Of a stretch of 64,000 nt of DNA, positions 18,741-28,092 are shown piece after piece. Position 1 is the stretch's first letter, and each line of letters starts with the position of its first letter. The stretch is from an uncultured Lachnospiraceae bacterium. GTDB lineage: Bacteria; Bacillota; Clostridia; Lachnospirales; Lachnospiraceae. The notes under the pieces are model-generated. The model was given only the letters and a program-made list of their open reading frames with translations, ran no database searches and was not told where the DNA came from. The position numbers and the translations under genes were made by a program. Where the stretch lies: NCBI GenBank assembly GCA_949948715.1, contig CATLGW010000004.1:41430-105429 (forward strand). The letters run 5' to 3'.

Positions 18741-19577
18741 ATGCCCCAGGACAACGTACAGATAGAAAACAGTATTCGCAAGAGATTTCACAAATCTCTG
18801 TTTGGCAGGTTTGCCCGCGCTCTGAACCAATACGAGCTTCTTCGGGAGAACGACAGAGTGGCGGTATGCATTTCCGGGGGGAAGGACTCCATGCTGATGG
18901 CAAAGCTTTTCCAGGAGCTGAAGCGTCACGATAAGTTTCCTTTCGAGCTGGTGTTTTTGGTGATGGACCCGGGCTACAGTCCGGCCAACCGGGCGGCTCT
19001 GGAGGAAAATGCCGCGCTCATGAATATTCCCCTCACCGTATTTTCGTCGGATATCTTTAACGCTGTGTATGAAATTGATAAATCGCCCTGTTATCTCTGT
19101 GCGAGAATGCGGCGGGGCCATCTCTACAGCCAGGCTAAGAAGCTTGGCTGTAATAAGATTGCCCTGGGCCATCACTATGACGATGTGATTGAGACGATCC
19201 TGATGGGGATGCTCTATGGGGGACAGGTGCAGACCATGATGCCCAAGCTGCACAGCACGAATTTTCCCGGAATGGAACTGATACGCCCCATGTACCTGAT
19301 CAGGGAGGAGGATATCAGGCGGTGGCGGGATTATAATGACCTGCATTTCCTCCAGTGCGCCTGCCGTTTCACGGAGCAGCATACCTTCTGCAAAAGCGAC
19401 GGCAGCAGCGATTCCAAGCGCATGGAGATCAAGGCTCTGATCGCCCGCCTGAAGGAGACCAATCCCTTTGTGGAGGGGAATATCTTTAAGAGCGTGGAAA
19501 ATGTGAATTTAAGCACTGTCATAGCCTACAAGGAGAACGGTGTCAGGCATCATTTTCTGGAGCATTATGAGGAGTAA
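18741..19577 (+). CDS. TtcA-family PP-loop ATPase (tRNA thiolation type)
   Basis: A 278-residue N-type ATP pyrophosphatase. The PP-loop is CISGGKDSMLM near residue 45. Cysteine pairs in CYLCARM and CACRF match the iron-sulfur binding cysteines of TtcA-type enzymes, which make 2-thiocytidine in tRNA. ATG 18741 has AAGGG 10 bases upstream; a TTG at 18735 in the same frame overlaps the previous stop region. Whether the substrate is C32 of tRNA cannot be told, because Firmicutes have several TtcA-like paralogues. It probably shares a transcript with the GGDEF gene and overlaps the convergent DUF4317 gene by 35 bases. Confidence 0.82.
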   Translation: MPQDNVQIENSIRKRFHKSLFGRFARALNQYELLRENDRVAVCISGGKDSMLMAKLFQELKRHDKFPFELVFLVMDPGYSPANRAALEENAALMNIPLTVFSSDIFNAVYEIDKSPCYLCARMRRGHLYSQAKKLGCNKIALGHHYDDVIETILMGMLYGGQVQTMMPKLHSTNFPGMELIRPMYLIREEDIRRWRDYNDLHFLQCACRFTEQHTFCKSDGSSDSKRMEIKALIARLKETNPFVEGNIFKSVENVNLSTVIAYKENGVRHHFLEHYEE

Positions 19578-20697
19578 GAGGCCTCACAGTGACTCCGTTT
19601 ACTTCCACGCTGCCGTCCAGCTCGATGACAAGGCAGGGTCTTCCGTTTATATTCCGGGTTTCTATCAGATCGGTGCGCTCCGGATTGACCCGGATCACCA
19701 CATCCGGGGTTTTGACCTCAAAGGTGCGGGTGTCCGCCACATTGCTTACCAGGAGCGCCGTATCGCTTCCCGCCGTCTCGTCGTAGCGGCGGTCAAATTC
19801 GTCCATCCTCTCGTTGGACACACCGCTGCTCGCAAACAGTGTCTTCACTTCATTTTTATCCAGGATCAGGGGTTCGGGCTCCTCCCTGTGTTCCTCCACC
19901 ATCTCATTTAATTTCTCATGTATATTTTTTACCGTCTCTATATCGCAGGCATCCCCCAGCGTCTCCTCGATCAGGGAATGGAAGGTCTCCTTCTGTCCTC
20001 CGGCTGACAGAGGCAGGGGGCATCCCAGGAGGGCGTTCACAAAATCCTCCTTAAGCTCCTCGGGATTTTTGGTGTAATAGAGGAGGCTGTGCAGGTCCGC
20101 GCTGCGGTCGTTGAAAGCGGGGAAGAGGAAGGCGGTGGCGGGGGGCTCCACCACCCAGTCCCGTATGCGGTTGTGGAAGCTGTTTTCCTCGGCGTGATAG
20201 CTTAAGCCCGGCTTGCTCAGGTTCACCGGGCAGATACAGGTGAGTATGTACTCATATACTTCGTCGGAGGCGTCCTCCATCTCCATGCCGTCCCGGGCTT
20301 TGCCGGGGATATCGTAGACGTCGTGCACCATGAGGATCAGATAATTGCCCACATACTCGTAAGCTTCGATAATCCTGTCATAAAATTCCCCAAGCAGCGC
20401 GTCGTCCTTAAGGCCGCTGCTTTTGAGTCTCAGCAAAAATTCCTGGGCGCCTCCCTCGGTCTCGCTCTCCAGAGGAAACTCCAGATTCAGCATATTCTTT
20501 CCGATGGAGCCTGACAGCGCCTTCCTCAGAATCTCAAAATATTTGAACATCTCCTCCTCGGGCAGCGCCAGAAAGGCCTGCCTGAATTCTGTTTTCTTGT
20601 TTTTCTCTCCGTCCACGTAGCAGCCGCAGATGCGGGTGATGGAGCAATTTCTCTGGGTAAAAAGCTTTTTCAACTCGGTTATATCCTGTTTGATCAT
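19543..20697 (-). CDS. DUF4317 family protein
   Basis: A 384-residue protein with GGAGGT 6 bases before ATG 20697 on the minus strand. The block CSITRICGCYVDGEKNKK followed by ALPEEEMFKYFEILRKALSG matches DUF4317, a family common in Lachnospiraceae and Ruminococcaceae with no known function. There is no signal peptide or membrane helix. The C-terminal part is beta-rich (VVIRVNPERTDLIETRNING). Its 3' end overlaps that of the TtcA-like gene by 35 bases. Confidence 0.8.
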   Translation of the reverse strand: MIKQDITELKKLFTQRNCSITRICGCYVDGEKNKKTEFRQAFLALPEEEMFKYFEILRKALSGSIGKNMLNLEFPLESETEGGAQEFLLRLKSSGLKDDALLGEFYDRIIEAYEYVGNYLILMVHDVYDIPGKARDGMEMEDASDEVYEYILTCICPVNLSKPGLSYHAEENSFHNRIRDWVVEPPATAFLFPAFNDRSADLHSLLYYTKNPEELKEDFVNALLGCPLPLSAGGQKETFHSLIEETLGDACDIETVKNIHEKLNEMVEEHREEPEPLILDKNEVKTLFASSGVSNERMDEFDRRYDETAGSDTALLVSNVADTRTFEVKTPDVVIRVNPERTDLIETRNINGRPCLVIELDGSVEVNGVTVRPLTPHNAPENDA

Positions 20698-20714
20698 ATG
20701 TTACCTCCTAATTT

Positions 20715-20899
20715 AGTCGCTGCGCGACGGCTCTCCCGGGGAAGTCCCTTCGGCGCATATGTTGAGAGTCAGCCTTCATGCGCAGGGGAGCGCCTGAAAG
20801 CTGCTCTCATGCGCCCTTGGGGCTTCCCTGGGTGTTTTCTGCACATTTTAGCTGCAGTCGCTGCGCGACGGCACTCTGAAGGGGAAGTCCCTTAGGCGC
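20715..20899. repeat. Pair of about 43-bp direct repeats with palindromic heads
   Basis: Copy 1 (20715-20756) and copy 2 (20856-20899) both begin AGTCGCTGCGCGACGGC, whose GTCGC/GCGAC arms are self-complementary, and both end in GGGGAAGTCCCTT(C/A)GGCGC. The roughly 100 bases between them carry further GC-rich pieces (CATGCGC twice). It lies in the 438-base gap between the DUF4317 and Spo0A-C genes; no ORF is supported. Confidence 0.75.
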
Positions 20900-21003
20900 G
20901 GTCTCATTTCCAGTATAAACCATTTTTTGATGAGGGGCAATTGTAAAAATTTGGGCGCAAATGATGTAGAAAGTAAGAATATTATGTAGAAACCGGTAAT
21001 TAT

Positions 21004-21038
21004 TACACGATATACCGTATATAATGGAATATCGTGTA
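21004..21038 (+). promoter_or_regulatory. Inverted repeat around a TATAAT box, candidate operator
   Basis: TACACGATAT (21004-21013) and its exact complement ATATCGTGTA (21029-21038) flank 15 bases that contain TATAAT at 21020-21025. The site lies about 100 bases before the Spo0A-C gene. No good -35 box is seen 17 bases upstream, so this promoter may need an activator. Confidence 0.5.
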
Positions 21039-21135
21039 GATATGCGCGATGAAATGGAGTTGAAGCATCAAACAATATCAATTTATAATAGGATGTAACG
21101 AATTTTAGAATTTTTTAGAGCTTGGAGGTAGTTTG

Positions 21136-21660
21136 ATGGAGCAGTTAAATATTACGGCTACGAAGGATAATGATAAAGTGTACAAGATTTTGGGGGATTT
21201 GATGAATGCGGGCAAGGAGTTCCAGATTATGATCACCGTTCCTTCCGGAAAGGGAGGCGGCTCGCAGAAGAACGGTGAGGAGCGGGTGGAGAAGACGGAG
21301 ACGTCGGAAAGAGATCTGGAGCAGGATGTGACCGATATGATACATGAGATCGGAGTACCCGCTCACATCAAGGGCTACCAGTATTTACGTGAGGCCATCA
21401 TGATGTCCGTGGACGATCCCTCCATGATCAGCTCCATCACCAAGATACTCTATCCCACCATCGCGAAGCGCTTTCAGACCACGCCCAGCCGTGTGGAGCG
21501 CGCCATCCGTCATGCCATCGAGGTGGCCTGGAGCAGAGGACGTATGGAGACGCTGGATTCCCTGTTTGGCTATACCATTGACACCGGCAAAGGGAAGCCC
21601 ACAAACTCCGAATTTATTGCGCTGATAGCGGATAAAATTCGCCTCTCATATAGAAAATAA
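21136..21660 (+). CDS. Spo0A C-terminal-domain protein lacking the receiver
   Basis: A 174-residue protein with GGAGGT 6 bases before ATG 21136. From about residue 70 on it matches the Spo0A DNA-binding domain, including [25 protein letters not shown] and the recognition-helix region [21 protein letters not shown]. Full Spo0A is about 265 residues and starts with a receiver. Here the first 66 residues have no phosphoacceptor Asp pocket and instead form a short [15 protein letters not shown] region with a charged linker. It therefore cannot be a phosphorelay target in the usual way. It may bind 0A-box-like sites constitutively or respond to something else. This is unlikely to be the main Spo0A. 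Confidence 0.85.
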   Translation: MEQLNITATKDNDKVYKILGDLMNAGKEFQIMITVPSGKGGGSQKNGEERVEKTETSERDLEQDVTDMIHEIGVPAHIKGYQYLREAIMMSVDDPSMISSITKILYPTIAKRFQTTPSRVERAIRHAIEVAWSRGRMETLDSLFGYTIDTGKGKPTNSEFIALIADKIRLSYRK

Positions 21661-21761
21661 CCCTTTTCTTGCCTCTGATATTAGTGTATAATGTATCTTA
21701 AGCAATAACAGTGGCAACAGATTTTGCATATGGCAGAGTGAAGTCTGCGTGGAGGGTTCAA

Positions 21762-23210
21762 ATGAAAAAGATTCTTTTTGTGGCGTCAGAGGGAGTGCCT
21801 TTTGTCAAAACAGGGGGGCTTGCGGATGTGGTGGGATCCCTGCCCAAGTATATTGACAAGGAGCATTATGACGTGAGGGTATTCCTGCCCAAGTATGCCT
21901 GCATGAAGCAGAATATGAAGGATAAAATGGAATATGTGACACATTTTTACATGGACTACAACTGGCAGAATATGTATGTGGGAATACTTGAGGCCGTTGA
22001 GGATGGGGTACATTATTACTTTATAGATAACGAGTACTATTTTAGCGGCGATAAGGTGTACAATGACAGCCCTGTCTATGAGATCGAGAGATATGCCTAT
22101 TTCTGCAAGGCTGTCCTGTCCGCTCTGCCTATCCTTGATTTCAGGCCGGATCTGATTCACTGCCACGACTGGCAGACGGGGCTGATTCCCGTTTATTTGA
22201 AGGAGCGCTTCCAGGGGAGCGATTTCTTCAGAGGCATCAAGTCTGTCATCACCATCCACAATCTGAAATTCCAGGGCAAGTGGGATGTGAGGACGGTGAA
22301 GAACCTGACGGGACTTCCGGAGTATTATTTCTCTCCCGACAAGCTGGAGGCTTACAAGGATGCGAACCTTTTGAAGGGAGGCATTGTGTTTGCCGACGCG
22401 GTGACCACAGTGAGCAATACTTACGCCGAGGAGATCAAGACGCCCTTCTACGGCGAGGGGCTTGACGGGCTGTTGCGGGCCCGCAGCCATGATCTGAGAG
22501 GCATTGTAAACGGAATCGACTACGGAACCTTTGATCCTGCCACGGACTCCCATATTTTACATCCCTACAATGCGGTGAATTTCCGCAAGGAGAAGGTGAA
22601 GAACAAGAAGGCCCTCCAGGAGGAGCTGGGACTTAGGGTGGATGAGAAAAAGATGATGATCGGTATCGTCTCCCGCCTTACGGATCAGAAGGGCCTGGAT
22701 TTGATCGCATACATTATGGATGAACTCTGCCAGGATGACATTCAACTGGTGGTGTTGGGCACCGGCGAGGAGCGCTACGAGAATATGTTCCGCCATTTTG
22801 ACTGGAAATACAGCGAGAAAGTGTCCGCAAATATCTATTATTCCGACGAGCTTTCCCACAAGATATACGCATCCTGCGACGCGTTTTTGATGCCCTCTCT
22901 CTTTGAGCCCTGCGGACTCAGTCAGCTCATGGCGCTGCGCTACGGAACCATTCCCATTGTCCGGGAGACGGGCGGTCTAAAAGACACGGTACAGCCATAT
23001 AATGAGTTTGAGGGAACAGGCACGGGCTTTAGCTTCAGCAATTACAACGCACACGAGATGCTGCGCACCGTCCGCTACGCACAGCAGATCTACTATGACA
23101 GAAAGCGCGAGTGGAACAAGATCGTGGACCGCGCTATGGCCGTAGATTTTTCATGGAAGGTTTCTGCGGGCAAGTACCAGGAGATGTACGATTGGCTGAT
23201 TGGCTATTGA
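21762..23210 (+). CDS. glgA: Glycogen synthase (ADP-glucose, GT5)
   Basis: A 482-residue GT-B glycosyltransferase. ATG 21762 has GGAGGG 5 bases upstream; the frame opens at 21711 but without a site. The N-terminal KTGGLADV motif binds ADP-glucose, ALPILDFRPDLIHCHDW lies in the first domain, and SLFEPCGLSQLMALRYGT is the C-terminal donor-site motif of GT5 enzymes. It extends alpha-1,4-glucan chains from ADP-glucose. No other glg genes lie beside it. A TATAAT at 21687-21692 may be its -10 box, but the -35 is poor. Confidence 0.93.
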   Translation: MKKILFVASEGVPFVKTGGLADVVGSLPKYIDKEHYDVRVFLPKYACMKQNMKDKMEYVTHFYMDYNWQNMYVGILEAVEDGVHYYFIDNEYYFSGDKVYNDSPVYEIERYAYFCKAVLSALPILDFRPDLIHCHDWQTGLIPVYLKERFQGSDFFRGIKSVITIHNLKFQGKWDVRTVKNLTGLPEYYFSPDKLEAYKDANLLKGGIVFADAVTTVSNTYAEEIKTPFYGEGLDGLLRARSHDLRGIVNGIDYGTFDPATDSHILHPYNAVNFRKEKVKNKKALQEELGLRVDEKKMMIGIVSRLTDQKGLDLIAYIMDELCQDDIQLVVLGTGEERYENMFRHFDWKYSEKVSANIYYSDELSHKIYASCDAFLMPSLFEPCGLSQLMALRYGTIPIVRETGGLKDTVQPYNEFEGTGTGFSFSNYNAHEMLRTVRYAQQIYYDRKREWNKIVDRAMAVDFSWKVSAGKYQEMYDWLIGY

Positions 23211-23245
23211 ACGGGTCAGTGCAGTGACGCGCTGGGAGATGAGGC

Positions 23246-24916
23246 ATGGCTGACAGGAAACGTGGCGGCAGAAGCGACAATTTTATAATGCAGGCGGGAA
23301 TTCTGGCGGCGGCCGGGATCATAAGCCGAATGATAGGGCTCCTTTACAGGGGCCCTTTAGACAGTGTGATCGGAGAGCTGGGGTTGGGATATTATACCTC
23401 GGCCTTCAATTATTACACCATAGTACTTTTGATTTCCTCCTACAGTATTCCCTCCGCCATCTCAAAGGTGATTGCCCAGAAGCTGGCTGTGAAGGAGTAC
23501 AAAAATGCCCACCGGACCTTTTTGTGTGCTCTGGGCTATGTGCTGGCGGTGGGAGGGGCAGCCAGTCTGCTTTTGTTTTTCTGTGCGGGATTTCTGGTGG
23601 AGGAGGTGGCGGTGCCGGTTCTGCGCACTCTGGCGCCAACCATATTTGTATACGGAATTCTGGGAGTGCTGCGAGGGTATTTTCAGGCCCACAAGAGTAT
23701 GGTGCAGACCTCTGTCTCCCAGATTCTGGAGCAGATTGCCAACGCCATTGTCACCGTGGGAGCGGCCTATCTTCTGATCAATCTCACCATGGGCTCCATG
23801 GAGGTGCCTCAGGATACGGCGGGACAGGTGGAGAGAGCCGTTTCCGGCGCGGTGGGCAGCGCTATGGGCACCGGCGCGGGGGTTTTGGTGGCGCTGCTCT
23901 TTATGCTGGCGGTGTACGGGCTGAACCGGGGCATGATTCAGAAAAGGATCAGGCGTGACAGGCATAAAAACGTGGAGGATTACAGGACGATTTTGAAGAC
24001 CATCACGGCGGTGGTGACGCCCTTTATCCTGAGCACGGCGGTCTACAACTTAAGCGGCACCGTAAATAACCATATTTACACGGATATTTACCCTTCCGTG
24101 AGAGACCTGGATATGGTGGCCATCACGTCGGGCTGGGGAATTTTTTCCGGGAAAGCGCTGACTGTCTCCAACATTCCCATCGCATTCGCCACCGCTATGG
24201 CCTCTGCCATGCTGCCTTCCGTGGCCCAGCTTGTGGCGGCGCAGGACATTCAGGGGGCCAGGGACAAGATTGGGATGGCGGTGAAGACCACCATGCTGAT
24301 CTCCATCCCCTGTGCCGTAGGGCTTTTTGTGCTGGCTCAGCCCGTCACGAAGCTGCTGTTTCCCAGCACGCCGGCGGAATCTCTGGAGAAGGCGGGAGTG
24401 ATGCTGATGACCCTGTCCCTCTCCGTGGTTTTCTATGCCCTTTCCACCTTAAACAGCTCCATTCTTCAGGGCCTGGGGAAGGTTAACGCACCCATCATAC
24501 ACGCGGGGGCGGCGCTGATCATTCAGACGGTTGCGGCTTGCCTGCTTTTGTTTTACACGGATCTGGACCTGTACAGCATGGCCATTGCCAACACCCTGTA
24601 CTCCGGCATCATGTGCGTCTTAAACCAGCTTGCCGTGCGCCGTGCGGTGGGGTATCGCCAGGAGATCCGGAGAACCTTTGCGGCGCCTTTAGCTGCCTCC
24701 GGCTTTATGGGTGTGGCGGCCTGGGCGGTGTACGAGGGGGTTTACCTGGCGTCGGATTCCATGCGTCTGGCGGTGATTCCGGCGGTGATCGCGGCGGTCT
24801 GCGTCTATTTCGTCATGCTGCTGATTCTGCGGGGCATCACGGAGGCCGAGCTTTTGGGGATGCCCAAGGGGTATCTGCTTGTGAGGATCGCCAAGAAGTG
24901 CCGGCTGCTCGCATGA
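23246..24916 (+). CDS. SpoVB/MurJ-like lipid flippase (MOP superfamily)
   Basis: A 556-residue polytopic protein with about 14 membrane helices. The opening GILAAAGIISRMIGLLYRGP and the block SSYSIPSAISKVIAQKLA are typical of the Firmicute SpoVB/YkvU/YtgP group of polysaccharide exporters. These flip lipid-linked cell-wall or spore-cortex precursors. It starts 35 bases after glgA and ends 3 bases from the convergent rqcH gene. The sequence does not separate a vegetative MurJ role from a sporulation role. Confidence 0.85.
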   Translation: MADRKRGGRSDNFIMQAGILAAAGIISRMIGLLYRGPLDSVIGELGLGYYTSAFNYYTIVLLISSYSIPSAISKVIAQKLAVKEYKNAHRTFLCALGYVLAVGGAASLLLFFCAGFLVEEVAVPVLRTLAPTIFVYGILGVLRGYFQAHKSMVQTSVSQILEQIANAIVTVGAAYLLINLTMGSMEVPQDTAGQVERAVSGAVGSAMGTGAGVLVALLFMLAVYGLNRGMIQKRIRRDRHKNVEDYRTILKTITAVVTPFILSTAVYNLSGTVNNHIYTDIYPSVRDLDMVAITSGWGIFSGKALTVSNIPIAFATAMASAMLPSVAQLVAAQDIQGARDKIGMAVKTTMLISIPCAVGLFVLAQPVTKLLFPSTPAESLEKAGVMLMTLSLSVVFYALSTLNSSILQGLGKVNAPIIHAGAALIIQTVAACLLLFYTDLDLYSMAIANTLYSGIMCVLNQLAVRRAVGYRQEIRRTFAAPLAASGFMGVAAWAVYEGVYLASDSMRLAVIPAVIAAVCVYFVMLLILRGITEAELLGMPKGYLLVRIAKKCRLLA

Positions 24917-24919
24917 AGC

Positions 24920-26668
24920 CTATTCCTCCGCTTTTTGTATTCCCGAGATATCGCTGTCTATGACCATGGAATAGTTGGTATAGTACACCACAAAGCCCGG
25001 TTTCGCCCCGCCGGGTTTTTTGATTTGCTTTTTCTGCACATAATCCACCTCCACCTTTTCCTGATCCCTGCCCTTGGAGTAATAGGCGGCCAGCCGCCCG
25101 GCCTCCTCGAAGGTGCGGTCCGGCAGTTCTTCGGCCCCTTCCGCTTTCACGATCACATGGGACCCGGGCATTTTCTTGGCGTGGAACCACCAGTCGTTCC
25201 CGGCTGCCAGGCGGAAAGTGAGCTCGTCGTTTTGGAGATTGTTTTTTCCCACATAAATATGAAAACCGTCGCTGCTGACATAATGCAGGGGCTTTTTCGA
25301 GAGCTTCGTCTTTCGGGGGCTGCCCTTTCTGCGGATATAGCCGCTCTCCACAAGCTCCTCTCTGATCTCCGCCAGATCCTCCTCACAGAGGGCGATGTCC
25401 AGGGAGACGGCGACGGACTCCAGATGGTCGATCTCGTTCTTGACTTCTTTGGTCAATTCCGACAGGGCCTCGTAGGTGCGCTTGAGCTTTCCGTATTTGT
25501 CAAAATATCTCTGGGCGTTCTCTGCGGCGGAGAGGGTGGGATCCAGGGGGATGACCACCTGCTCGTCCGTGTAATAGTTCAGGGCTTCCAGGGATTTGGC
25601 TCCGGGAGCCGCGCCGTAGCCGTAGGTGTTTAGAAGCTCCCCGTAAATGCGATAGGTCTCCCTCTTTTGCGTGTCCTTCATCTGGCGAAGCTGCAGATCG
25701 TACTTTTTTACATTGCGCTCCAGGGCGGTCTGTACGACGCGGCGAAGGTCGGAGGACTTTTGTCTGATGCGGGAAAGGGTGTTTTTCTCCGCGTAGAAGC
25801 GCTCCAGCAGTTCGGAGACGGAGGGGCATTCCTCCGTGTGGTCGGCGCCTTCTCGGAACATGGTCAGGGGCAGGGCGGCGAATTCCACAGGACGCTTTCC
25901 CGTGTAGGCGATGCAGGGGGCGAACCGCTCCTTTTCAATGTCGGCCACAAACTGCTCCGTCACGGCCCACAGGGCCTGAAAGTCCTCTTCGGAGAGGGCC
26001 GCCGGGGGACGTTCCCCGTCCAGGCCCGCCCGGTGGCACAGCTCCTGGGCCAGAAGGGGAGAGATGCCTGTGAAGCTCCCGTAGATGGCCTTGAAAAGTG
26101 GCTGGGGTTTGGCGGCCAGAGTACTTTTCAGGGTGTCGAAATCCGTCTGCAGGATATCCTGCTTGTCCTGGATCCTGGGCACGAAATAGGGTTTACCCGG
26201 CAGCACCTCACGAACGCTGCTCACGGCGGCGGACACCCGTTTGATACTGTCGATGACGGTTTCGTTTTCATCGCAGAAGATGATATTGCTGTGTTTGCCC
26301 ATAATCTCTATGATCAGGGTCTTGCGGCACAGATCGCCCATCTCGTTTAAGTGTTCCGCCTCGATGCGCAGGATGCGCTCCAGGCCCGGCTGGGAGACGG
26401 ACAGAATACGGCCGTTCTGTAAATGTTTGCGCAGCAGCATACAGAAACTGGGGGCGGTCATGGGACTTTGCTTGTTTGACTCTGTCAGATATGCCAGGGG
26501 GAGGGCGGCGTCCGCCGAGAGCAGCAGCCGCTTTTGTCCGTCCGGGCGTTTCACGGTGAGAAGCAGCTCGTCGCTCTCCGGCTGCGCAATCTTTGTGAGC
26601 CGTCCTCCCGTCAGTTCTTTTCTTAATTCCGCCGCCACGGCGGCGACGGTAACTCCGTCAAATGCCAT
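24920..26668 (-). CDS. rqcH: RqcH-type NFACT protein, ribosome quality control
   Basis: A 582-residue NFACT protein, often annotated as fibronectin-binding FbpA. The N-terminal NFACT-N domain begins MAFDGVTVAAVAAELRKEL, followed by helix-hairpin-helix and coiled-coil regions (about 280-430) and the NFACT-R domain with NDWWFHAKKMPGSHVIVK. RqcH binds split 50S subunits and adds alanine tails to stalled peptides. Length is normal for the family. It is divergent from yicC. Confidence 0.88.
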   Translation of the reverse strand: MAFDGVTVAAVAAELRKELTGGRLTKIAQPESDELLLTVKRPDGQKRLLLSADAALPLAYLTESNKQSPMTAPSFCMLLRKHLQNGRILSVSQPGLERILRIEAEHLNEMGDLCRKTLIIEIMGKHSNIIFCDENETVIDSIKRVSAAVSSVREVLPGKPYFVPRIQDKQDILQTDFDTLKSTLAAKPQPLFKAIYGSFTGISPLLAQELCHRAGLDGERPPAALSEEDFQALWAVTEQFVADIEKERFAPCIAYTGKRPVEFAALPLTMFREGADHTEECPSVSELLERFYAEKNTLSRIRQKSSDLRRVVQTALERNVKKYDLQLRQMKDTQKRETYRIYGELLNTYGYGAAPGAKSLEALNYYTDEQVVIPLDPTLSAAENAQRYFDKYGKLKRTYEALSELTKEVKNEIDHLESVAVSLDIALCEEDLAEIREELVESGYIRRKGSPRKTKLSKKPLHYVSSDGFHIYVGKNNLQNDELTFRLAAGNDWWFHAKKMPGSHVIVKAEGAEELPDRTFEEAGRLAAYYSKGRDQEKVEVDYVQKKQIKKPGGAKPGFVVYYTNYSMVIDSDISGIQKAEE

Positions 26669-26805
26669 AGTGATACCTCTTTCTATTAAGTGGTGGTCCC
26701 TTTGAGGGGCCGTATGTTGATCGTCTCATATTTGGCAGGGGGTGTCAAGAGGGGATAGGGTTATCTCCCGGCGGGAATCTCCTTTGGAAACTTCCAATCT
26801 CGCTC

Positions 26806-26834
26806 TTGACGCTCCCTGAAAGTTACTTTATAAT
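26806..26834 (+). promoter_or_regulatory. Promoter of the yicC-remA-rpoZ run
   Basis: TTGACG at 26806-26811 and TATAAT at 26829-26834 with a 17-base spacer. It lies 50 bases before yicC and is the only clear promoter before this gene run. Confidence 0.7.
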
Positions 26835-26884
26835 AAAATGAAGTATGCAATTTGAACTGTCTTTCCGTCTGGAGGAGAGCGCCT

Positions 26885-27763
26885 ATGATAAAGAGTATGA
26901 CCGGCTTCGGCAGAAGCGAAATGGTGGACAACAGCAGGAGATACACGGTGGAGATCAGAGCCGTGAACCACCGCTATCTGGACATCAGCCTAAAAATACC
27001 CAAGAAGCTGGGCGTCTTCGAGACATCTGTCAGGGGTGAGCTCAAGCAATACATTTTCCGGGGCAAGGTGGATGTCTTCGTGGGCTATGAGGAGTTTGGG
27101 GAGAAGACCGCAGGCCTCCGGTATAATAAGGAGCTGGCGGGGGAGTACTTAAAGAATCTGCGGCAGATGGCCCGGGATTTTGGCCTGGAGGATGATGTGC
27201 GCGTGTCCGCCTTGTCGAAATATCCGGACGTGTTGACCATGGAGGAGCGGACCGGGGATGAGGAGGAACTGTGGCAGAGCTTAAAGAGAGCCGTGGAGGA
27301 AGCGGCGCAGAGGTTCGTACAGTCCCGCGCCGCGGAGGGAGGCCGTCTGGAGGAGGATTTGTCAGGGAAGCTGGAGGGCATATTGAAGCTGGTGAGCTTT
27401 ATTGAGTCCCGCTGCCCTCAGATTGTTCGGGAATACCGAAGCCGCCTGGAGGACAGGGTGAGGGAGCTTATCGGGGACGCGGCGGTGGACGAGGGCCGGC
27501 TTCTGACGGAGGTGGCGGTCTTCGCGGACAGGGTTTGTGTGGACGAGGAGCTGGTAAGGCTCCGCAGCCATGTGGAGGCCATGGCCGGCGCCTTGAGAGA
27601 AGGCGGCTGCATCGGGAGAAAACTGGATTTTCTGGCCCAGGAGATGAACAGGGAGGCCAACACTGTCCTGTCAAAAACCAATGATCTGGAGATTTCCAAC
27701 TGCGGCATCGAGCTGAAGACGGAGATCGAGAAGGTGAGAGAGCAGATTCAAAATATAGAATAG
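26885..27763 (+). CDS. yicC: YicC family endoribonuclease-like protein
   Basis: A 292-residue protein with GGAGG 9 bases before ATG 26885. MIKSMTGFGRSE and AVNHRYLDISLKIP are the diagnostic N-terminal motifs of the YicC/YloC family, and the DUF1732 C-terminal end (QEMNREANTVLSKTNDLEIS) is complete. YicC-type proteins are reported to cleave RNA. It leads the conserved yicC-remA-rpoZ order. Confidence 0.92.
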   Translation: MIKSMTGFGRSEMVDNSRRYTVEIRAVNHRYLDISLKIPKKLGVFETSVRGELKQYIFRGKVDVFVGYEEFGEKTAGLRYNKELAGEYLKNLRQMARDFGLEDDVRVSALSKYPDVLTMEERTGDEEELWQSLKRAVEEAAQRFVQSRAAEGGRLEEDLSGKLEGILKLVSFIESRCPQIVREYRSRLEDRVRELIGDAAVDEGRLLTEVAVFADRVCVDEELVRLRSHVEAMAGALREGGCIGRKLDFLAQEMNREANTVLSKTNDLEISNCGIELKTEIEKVREQIQNIE

Positions 27764-27773
27764 CGAGGCGGTC

Positions 27774-28052
27774 ATGGGCAGGTTAATACATGTGGGATTT
27801 GGCAATATTGTAAATATGGGGAAGCTGATCGCCATTGTAAGCCCGGATTCCGCACCCGTCAAGCGAATGGTGCAGAGCGCCAAGGAGGCGGGCATTGCCA
27901 TTGACGCCACCCAGGGGCGCAAGACCAAGTCCGTGCTGGTGATGGAGGGCGGGCAGATTGTGCTCTCGGCTCTCTTGCCGGACACCATAGTGGGCCGGGC
28001 CCAGGGCGGGCAGGAGGATGCGTGGGAGCCCGGGGAGGAACCGAGGGATTGA
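27774..28052 (+). CDS. remA: Extracellular matrix regulator RemA (DUF370)
   Basis: A 92-residue protein containing the whole RemA core: VGFGNIVNMGKLIAIVSPDSAPVKR and DATQGRKTKSVLVMEGG. RemA is a DNA-binding regulator of matrix and osmoprotection genes in Bacillus. The acidic tail (EDAWEPGEEPRD) is lineage-specific. It begins 11 bases after yicC. In most Firmicutes the next gene is gmk; here it is rpoZ, 40 bases downstream. Confidence 0.93.
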   Translation: MGRLIHVGFGNIVNMGKLIAIVSPDSAPVKRMVQSAKEAGIAIDATQGRKTKSVLVMEGGQIVLSALLPDTIVGRAQGGQEDAWEPGEEPRD

Positions 28053-28092
28053 AGTATTTGTAAGCCATAGAGCAGGAAAGGAGCAGAAGGAT

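Noticed and set aside
20698..20900. Repeat pair considered as a CRISPR or attachment site
   Set aside because: Only two copies, with an unlike 100-base interval and no integrase or cas gene nearby.
24917..24919. Search for a terminator between the convergent flippase and rqcH genes
   Set aside because: Only 3 bases separate the genes and no hairpin with T-run was found there.
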